A stretch of DNA of 64,000 nucleotides from Solobacterium sp. (GTDB lineage: Bacteria; Bacillota_I; Bacilli_A; Erysipelotrichales; Erysipelotrichaceae), in NCBI GenBank assembly GCA_017432325.1, contig JAFRJJ010000033.1, positions 46,442-110,441 on the forward strand. Direction: 5' to 3'. The translations under genes were made by a program, and so were the position numbers. The notes beneath the pieces were generated by a model. That model was not told the origin of the DNA. It ran no database searches and was given only the letters and a program-made list of their open reading frames with translations. Each line of letters begins with the position of its first letter. The first letter of the stretch is position 1. Shown piece after piece: positions 59,282 to 64,000 of this stretch.

Positions 59282-61153
59282 TTAAGCCTCCTGGGCAACT
59301 TCCTGCTCCTGGTATGCTTCGAGCGTATCTCCAACTTTGATGTCATTGTAGTTGGCGATCGTAATACCGCATTCATATCCGGTAACTACTTCCTTGACAT
59401 CATCCTTGAATCGTCTCAGTGATCCGAGCTTGCCGGTATATACTACGATACCGTCACGGATCAGACGGATACCGCATCCGCTGATCAGCTTGCCGTCAGT
59501 GACCATGCAGCCGCCGATCGTACCGATCTTGGATACTTTATATGTCTCACGGATCTCAGCCTGTCCGATAACAACTTCCGCATATACCGGAGCAAGCATA
59601 CCCTTCATGGCATTTTCCATTTCTTCGGTTGCCTTGTAGATAATGTTGTGGAGACGGATCTCAACACCTGCTTCTTCCGCCTTCTTGCGGATATTCGCGT
59701 CAGGACGGACATTGAAGCCGATGATCATAGCTTTGGATGCGTCTGCCAGCATGATATCGGATTCGCTGATCGCACCGGCTGTGCTGTGGATGACATTGAC
59801 CTTGACGCCCTTGACATCCAGTTTTTCCATAGAGCTCTTGACCGCTTCCGCAGAACCCTGTACATCCGCTTTGATGATGACCGGGATCTCCTGGATCTCG
59901 CCTGCTTCGATCTCACGGGACAGGTCTTCCAGACTCATCGCTGAAGTCTTTCTTCTCTGCTGTTCGATCTTCTTTCTCGCGCGTCTGTCAGCGATCGCAC
60001 GGGCTTCTTTTTCGTTTTCATATGCACGGAAGAAGTCACCTGCCTGCGGAACATCGTTCAGACCGATGACCTCAACAGGAGAGCTGGGTCCGGCCTTCTT
60101 GAGTTCACGGCCGTCTTCGTCCGTCATCTTTCTGACACGTCCGAAGCATGTACCGACAACGACAGGCTGACCCTGTTCCAGTGTACCGTTCTGTACGAGA
60201 AGTGTAGCGACAGGACCTCTGCCCTTATCAAGCTTCGCCTCAATGACTGTTCCGAATGCCAGACGCTTCGGATTTGCCTTGAGTTCCTTGACGTCTGCGA
60301 CTGTCATGATCGTTTCAAGCAGGTCTGTAATACCCATGCCTGTTTTTGCAGAGATCGGTACAAAGATCGTATCTCCGCCCCATTCTTCAGGCATGATACC
60401 GAGATCTGACATCTCGTTCATGACTCTGTCGGGATTGGCAGTAGGCTTATCCATCTTGTTGACAGCGACGATCATCGGAACGTCGGCTGCCTTGGCGTGG
60501 TCAACTGCTTCCCTTGTCTGGGGCATGACACCGTCATCCGCAGCAACCACAATAACCGCGATATCCGTTACCTTGGCACCTCTTGCACGCATGGCGGTAA
60601 ATGCTTCGTGACCGGGTGTATCAAGGAATGTGACTTTGCGTCCGTCGACCCTGACCTGATAAGCACCGATCGCCTGCGTGATGCCGCCGGCTTCACCGGA
60701 AGCGACACGGGTCTTACGGATACTGTCAAGCAGCGTTGTTTTACCATGGTCGACATGTCCCATGACTGTAACGATCGGAGGACGTTCTTTCAGGAGAGCG
60801 GGATCATCCATCTCTTCATCTTCGAGAGAGTCTTCTTCACGTTCTTTAACTTTGGTTGGTTCTATATCATATGACAGGCAGATCGTCTCGACCATGTCAT
60901 CATCCAGGACGCTGTTGATCGTGACCATTTTGCCTTCCAAAAACAGTACCTTGATCAGGTCGCTGGGGTTTTTGCCGCATTTCTTCGCCAGTTCATTGAG
61001 CGTGATGCCGTCAGAATAGGTGATAGCTTTGATCTCCTGCTGCTGTTTTCTCGGATTTCCGCCTTGCGGCCGGAAATTTCTGTTTCCGTTGTTTCTGGAA
61101 TTATTGTTTCCACGTGCCGGTTTCTTCGCTGCCGGCTTCTGCTTTTTGGGCAT
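59282..61153 (-). CDS. infB: translation initiation factor IF-2
   Basis: A 623-aa GTPase that places fMet-tRNA on the 30S subunit. A short basic N-terminus ([21 protein letters not shown]) is followed by an IF2_N domain (about residues 45-100). The G domain has [10 protein letters not shown] near 134, DTPGHEAF and NKMDKP, then domains II, III and IV. The N-terminal region is shorter than in B. subtilis (716 aa). ATG is 59 bases after ylxR, with SD GGAGGT. Confidence 0.97.
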   Translation of the reverse strand: MPKKQKPAAKKPARGNNNSRNNGNRNFRPQGGNPRKQQQEIKAITYSDGITLNELAKKCGKNPSDLIKVLFLEGKMVTINSVLDDDMVETICLSYDIEPTKVKEREEDSLEDEEMDDPALLKERPPIVTVMGHVDHGKTTLLDSIRKTRVASGEAGGITQAIGAYQVRVDGRKVTFLDTPGHEAFTAMRARGAKVTDIAVIVVAADDGVMPQTREAVDHAKAADVPMIVAVNKMDKPTANPDRVMNEMSDLGIMPEEWGGDTIFVPISAKTGMGITDLLETIMTVADVKELKANPKRLAFGTVIEAKLDKGRGPVATLLVQNGTLEQGQPVVVGTCFGRVRKMTDEDGRELKKAGPSSPVEVIGLNDVPQAGDFFRAYENEKEARAIADRRARKKIEQQRRKTSAMSLEDLSREIEAGEIQEIPVIIKADVQGSAEAVKSSMEKLDVKGVKVNVIHSTAGAISESDIMLADASKAMIIGFNVRPDANIRKKAEEAGVEIRLHNIIYKATEEMENAMKGMLAPVYAEVVIGQAEIRETYKVSKIGTIGGCMVTDGKLISGCGIRLIRDGIVVYTGKLGSLRRFKDDVKEVVTGYECGITIANYNDIKVGDTLEAYQEQEVAQEA

Positions 61154-61212
61154 ACTTCAGACCTCCTTTTCCGTAGTTTCGGGCATCAGCCCTTTTGAAC
61201 AAATAAAGATCG

Positions 61213-61500
61213 TCACCTCTTTTCATTATTTGCGTATGCGCTGTCTTCGATCACACGGAGAATGGATTCATATACTTCATCGGTGATCGGTGTTTCAAGC
61301 GCTTTTTCCAAAGCCCTGTTTTTCTTTGCTTTTGCCAGGGCTTCGGGATCTTTCTTCAAATATGCGCCGCGTCCGTTCGCTCTGCCGGTAACATCCGCTT
61401 TGATCTCACCTTCCGGTGTACGGACGATCCTGAGCAGTTCCTTTTTCGGAAGCTGTTCTCCGGTCGCAACACATCTGCGCATCGGGATCTTTTTCGGCAC
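61213..61500 (-). CDS. ylxR: YlxR/RnpM RNA-binding protein
   Basis: A 95-aa DUF448 protein. The start KKIPMRRCVATGEQLPKKELLRIVR and the loop TGRANGRGAYL are diagnostic. In B. subtilis the homologue binds and modulates RNase P RNA. The C-terminal region here is longer than the minimal domain by about ten residues. It shares its first base with the nusA stop. Confidence 0.93.
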   Translation of the reverse strand: MPKKIPMRRCVATGEQLPKKELLRIVRTPEGEIKADVTGRANGRGAYLKKDPEALAKAKKNRALEKALETPITDEVYESILRVIEDSAYANNEKR

Positions 61501-63317
61501 TACATATTCTCCTCATCGTCACGATAGTAGTCTTCATACTCATCGTAATCGATATCATACTGGCTCTCTTCTTCAAGTTCCTGGAGATATTCGATCTCAT
61601 CCAGTTCTTCCTGTGTATAGACAGGCTTGAAGTCCGGATTGACATCTTTCTTCAGCTGAGCCTCAAGATCCTTATTGCGTGTCTTGAATTCATCTTCATC
61701 GCTCTTGCGCTTCTTGCGCTTGGGCTTATCGGATGTCTTGGGTTTAGATGAACCGGCAAACTTTTCAAATACGGATACGTAATCGTTCTTGCTTGCCATT
61801 TCTTCCAGATTTGCATGTGAACGGGAGGAAGTCTTGACAGGCTGTTCTTCCGGTTCGCTTTCTTCGGGTTCTTCTTCCTGAATTTCTTCTTCAGGTTCAG
61901 GTTCTTCAGGTTTAACCTCTTCAGGCTCTTCAACAGGTTCCTCAACAGGTTCTTCAGCTGTCTCAGGCTCTGCTGTTTCAACAGGTGTCTCTGCTTCTGC
62001 CTCTTCTTCCTCGGACTTCATGGCGAATTCCGTATGGATCTTCTCAACAACTGCTTCCTGCATTTCTTCAGGGATCAGCTCTTCAGGTTCATCGGATTCA
62101 GGTTCATTCGCCTTAGCCTTCTGAAGTTCAGCCAGCTGGGCAAGACGCTTCTCTTCAGCAGCTCTTGCTTCTGCTTCCTGACGTTCTCTCTCAAGACGTT
62201 CTCTTTCAAGACGCATCTCTTCTTTTCTGATCTCTGCTCTTGCGGCGAGTTCATCATAGTCCTTGCCCATTTCTTCGAGTTCGGCACGTGTCTTGATATC
62301 GATCTTGTGGTTTGTCAGTTTAACTGCGAGTCTTGCATTCTTTCCGCGTTTGCCGATGGCAAGAGAGAGCTGGTCATTGTCAACAATGACGAGCAGGCTT
62401 CTGTCATCATCACCGGGCAGAACTGCCTTGATGTCAGCCGGAGCCAGCGCGTTCTTGACGAGCTGTGTAATATCATCGTTCCACTGGAAGATATCGATTT
62501 TCTCACCGTGGAGTTCGTCAATGATCTCCTGTACACGGGCGCCTCTCTGACCGATGCAGGCACCGATCGGGTCAACGTCGGGATTGTGGCTCAATACAGC
62601 CATCTTTGTACGTTCACCGGCTTCACGGGCGATCGCCTTGATCTCGATCGTTCCCTGGAAGATCTCCGGTACTTCTTTTTCAAACAGTCTTCTGACCAGC
62701 ATCGGGTCAGCTCTGGATACAAGGACCTGTGAGCCCTTTGTATCTTTGTTGACTTCGGTAATAACGACTCTCAGGCGCTGACCTTCAACCAGACGTTCAC
62801 CCGGGATCTCCGCGGATCTGGGCATCATAGCAACGGTCTTTCCGAGATTAACGAGCGTGAACTTGTCCTTGACGGATTCGACGACACCGAGGACCATTTC
62901 ATCCTTCTGGTCAATATATTCGTTATAGACAGCTACCTTTTCCGCTTCACGGATCTTCTGACGCATGACATTGCGGGCAAGTGTTGCTGCGGCACGGCTC
63001 ATCTCGGTGATCTCGACCTTGCGTCTGATCGTTCCGCCGAGTTCTGCGTCTTTCTGCAGTTCTCTTGCTTCTTCCAGAGAGATCTCCAGCTCATCGTCTT
63101 CCACTTCTTCTACGATGTTGTAGATCTGGAAAATATCGATCGTCTGTTTCTTATCATTGATCTCTGCTTCGACATTGATATCGGAAAGCTCGGCATCCTT
63201 CTTATAAGCCTTTGCCATAGCTTCTTTCAGTGCATCAAGGACAACTGATTCAGGGATCTTGCGCTCATCTTCGATCGCGTTCAGTGCCTTGATCATGTCT
63301 TTATATTTGAGTTCCAT
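61500..63317 (-). CDS. nusA: transcription termination/antitermination factor NusA with long acidic tail
   Basis: A 605-aa protein. Residues 1-345 are the usual NusA: an N-terminal RNAP-binding domain, S1 (about 135-200), KH1 with GACIGQRGARVQEI, and KH2 with LAIGKRGKNARLAVKL. After that come about 258 extra residues: an R/E-rich helix (about 355-400), a Glu/Pro-rich low-complexity stretch (PVEEPVEEPEEVKPEEPEPE), a basic patch KPKRKKRK and a Tyr/Asp/Glu-rich end (YDIDYDEYEDYYRDD). B. subtilis NusA stops near 370 aa. SD AGGAGAAG is present. It is the second gene after rimP. Confidence 0.93.
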   Translation of the reverse strand: MELKYKDMIKALNAIEDERKIPESVVLDALKEAMAKAYKKDAELSDINVEAEINDKKQTIDIFQIYNIVEEVEDDELEISLEEARELQKDAELGGTIRRKVEITEMSRAAATLARNVMRQKIREAEKVAVYNEYIDQKDEMVLGVVESVKDKFTLVNLGKTVAMMPRSAEIPGERLVEGQRLRVVITEVNKDTKGSQVLVSRADPMLVRRLFEKEVPEIFQGTIEIKAIAREAGERTKMAVLSHNPDVDPIGACIGQRGARVQEIIDELHGEKIDIFQWNDDITQLVKNALAPADIKAVLPGDDDRSLLVIVDNDQLSLAIGKRGKNARLAVKLTNHKIDIKTRAELEEMGKDYDELAARAEIRKEEMRLERERLERERQEAEARAAEEKRLAQLAELQKAKANEPESDEPEELIPEEMQEAVVEKIHTEFAMKSEEEEAEAETPVETAEPETAEEPVEEPVEEPEEVKPEEPEPEEEIQEEEPEESEPEEQPVKTSSRSHANLEEMASKNDYVSVFEKFAGSSKPKTSDKPKRKKRKSDEDEFKTRNKDLEAQLKKDVNPDFKPVYTQEELDEIEYLQELEEESQYDIDYDEYEDYYRDDEENM

Positions 63318-63328
63318 AACTTCTCCTC

Positions 63329-63787
63329 TTATAATTTCACCGCGTAGCGGATAAACTCAATATTTTCTGTTTCGATTTCAGCTGTTCTGACCGCTGCTTT
63401 ATCGCGGTATTCCAGACTGATCACCCCGTTGCTGAAGGATCTGACCGTTCCGGTAAGTTCCTTCATCTTCCTGACAGGATGTGTCAGTCTGATGAAGACA
63501 TAAGCATCATACCTGCCGTTCAGTTCATTGAGATCCTTGATCTCCCGTTCGGCACCGGGACTGCAGACTTCCAGTGTATACGCTCCGGAAATCAGATCGT
63601 TTTTGTCCAGCTCATCGGACAGGATCTCACTGGCTTCAGCGCAGGTATCCAGGTCCATCGTACCGTCTTCTTTGATGATCGCGCACTGCAGTACATGATC
63701 CTGCGTCCAGTTCAGTTCATAGAGACGGATCTGCTTATCTGCCAATGCATTTTCAATCAGATTTTTAAGCTTCGTGCTGTTTTCCAT
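63329..63787 (-). CDS. rimP: ribosome maturation factor RimP
   Basis: A 152-aa protein for 30S assembly. The N-terminal domain has LYELNWTQDHVLQCAIIKEDGTMDLDTC, and YTLEVCSPGAEREIKDL is the family hallmark (usual form LEVSSPGxxRPL). A C-terminal Sm-like domain follows. The start follows GGAGGAC. It is the first gene of the rimP-nusA-ylxR-infB-rbfA operon. Confidence 0.94.
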   Translation of the reverse strand: MENSTKLKNLIENALADKQIRLYELNWTQDHVLQCAIIKEDGTMDLDTCAEASEILSDELDKNDLISGAYTLEVCSPGAEREIKDLNELNGRYDAYVFIRLTHPVRKMKELTGTVRSFSNGVISLEYRDKAAVRTAEIETENIEFIRYAVKL

Positions 63788-63806
63788 AGTCCTCCAGACA
63801 AACTAG

Positions 63807-63828
63807 AAGGAGTGCTCTCGCACTCCTT
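63807..63828 (-). promoter_or_regulatory. hairpin in the rimP leader
   Basis: On the minus strand AAGGAGTGC-GAGA-GCACTCCTT, a perfect 9-bp stem with a GAGA tetraloop, just upstream of the rimP SD and downstream of its promoter. The following CTAGTTTG is not a good T-run, so it may be a weak terminator of the upstream gene or a leader structure. Confidence 0.6.
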
Positions 63829-63841
63829 TTGTTACTGGCTA

Positions 63842-63870
63842 AATATAACGTATTTTTGTGTTATATGCAA
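63842..63870 (-). promoter_or_regulatory. promoter of the rimP-nusA-infB operon
   Basis: On the minus strand TTGCAT (63870-63865), 17 bp, TATATT (63847-63842). Expected start near 63835. Confidence 0.72.
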
Positions 63871-63877
63871 GCCTTTT

Positions 63878-64000
63878 TCACAATTTATCGTTGATCAGGG
63901 CAAGCCAGCCTGCGTCTGAGAATGTCATGACATTCCTGATCAGTTCTGTCGCCTGCTCTTTGGTGTATCTGCGTTTCAGTACTTCGACGTAGTAGCTGTA
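63878..64000 (-). CDS. C-terminal end of an unidentified gene
   Basis: The window cuts this gene. The last 40 codons read YSYYVEVLKRRYTKEQATEL and on to a TGA at 63878-63880, ending LALINDKL. The frame is open to the edge, with codon use like the neighbours. In many Firmicutes polC precedes rimP, but I do not recognise PolC here. Product unknown. Confidence 0.6.
   Translation of the reverse strand, partial: YSYYVEVLKRRYTKEQATELIRNVMTFSDAGWLALINDKL

Noticed and set aside
61840..62000. The GAA/TTC-rich repeats in nusA as a CRISPR or tandem-repeat array
   Set aside because: They are imperfect codon repeats for Glu and Pro in an open reading frame, with no regular unit or spacer.

Overview
The window looks like core chromosome of a Gram-positive, low-to-moderate GC Firmicute. 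My best guess is the Erysipelotrichia or a near relative. The evidence is: EzrA, YlxM and YlxR; a nusB-xseA-xseB-ispA-dxs-recN block with no sporulation genes beside recN; a short SMC (983 aa, in the size range I recall for Mollicutes); strong SD sequences; and anaerobic [FeFe]-hydrogenase metabolism. The family call is inference. I see no tRNA, rRNA, CRISPR array, insertion sequence or prophage.

Strand layout is the main large-scale signal. From 1 to 21.5 kb, 17 genes lie on + and one on -. From 21.6 kb to the right edge, 41 genes lie on - and two on +. The switch coincides with a 1.2 kb AT-rich stretch without genes (22.7-23.9 kb). That stretch contains a 28-bp, nearly symmetrical site at 23225-23252 that resembles Xer/dif sites, and a XerC/XerD-type recombinase gene lies 2.5 kb away. 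I read this as the replication terminus with its dif site.

Left part (+ strand): a 5'-truncated U32 protein, mscL, a HAD protein, and a tightly coupled smc-ftsY-ylxM-ackA-nrnA-type operon. Then come an HU gene, a two-gene unit (SLC13-type permease plus a 669-aa HxH protein of unknown function), an EFR1-type flavodoxin/ferredoxin gene on -, a TetR regulator with a textbook promoter and operator followed by a zinc-ribbon protein and an ABC exporter, a DUF3795 protein, and a 758-aa protein I cannot place.

Middle part (- strand): KDG kinase, dif region, orphan PTS IIB-like protein, YhhN membrane protein, DUF1508 protein, then the nusB-xseA-xseB-ispA-dxs-recN-dinB-xerD operon (transcription antitermination, exonuclease VII, isoprenoid precursors, DNA repair and recombination). 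After it come a polar amino-acid ABC importer, an M20 peptidase, a DUF5662 gene (+) with a probable leaderless mRNA, and divergent guaB/proS sharing overlapping promoters.

Right part (- strand): an 11-gene, translationally coupled hydrogenase operon (51.1 to 42.4 kb). It encodes HydA, HydB, HydC and a 2Fe-2S protein. Embedded in it are two GHKL ATPase-fold proteins, two DRTGG proteins, a PHP phosphoesterase and a second, sensory-looking hydrogenase-like protein. Its first gene is a NitT/TauT-type permease, and a matching lipoprotein gene sits upstream with no ATPase gene in sight. Then follow a 59-aa Cys-rich gene, glpK, a small unknown gene, thiI with its cysteine desulfurase, ezrA, and the rimP-nusA-ylxR-infB-rbfA translation operon, with NusA carrying a long acidic tail. 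The right edge cuts an unidentified gene.
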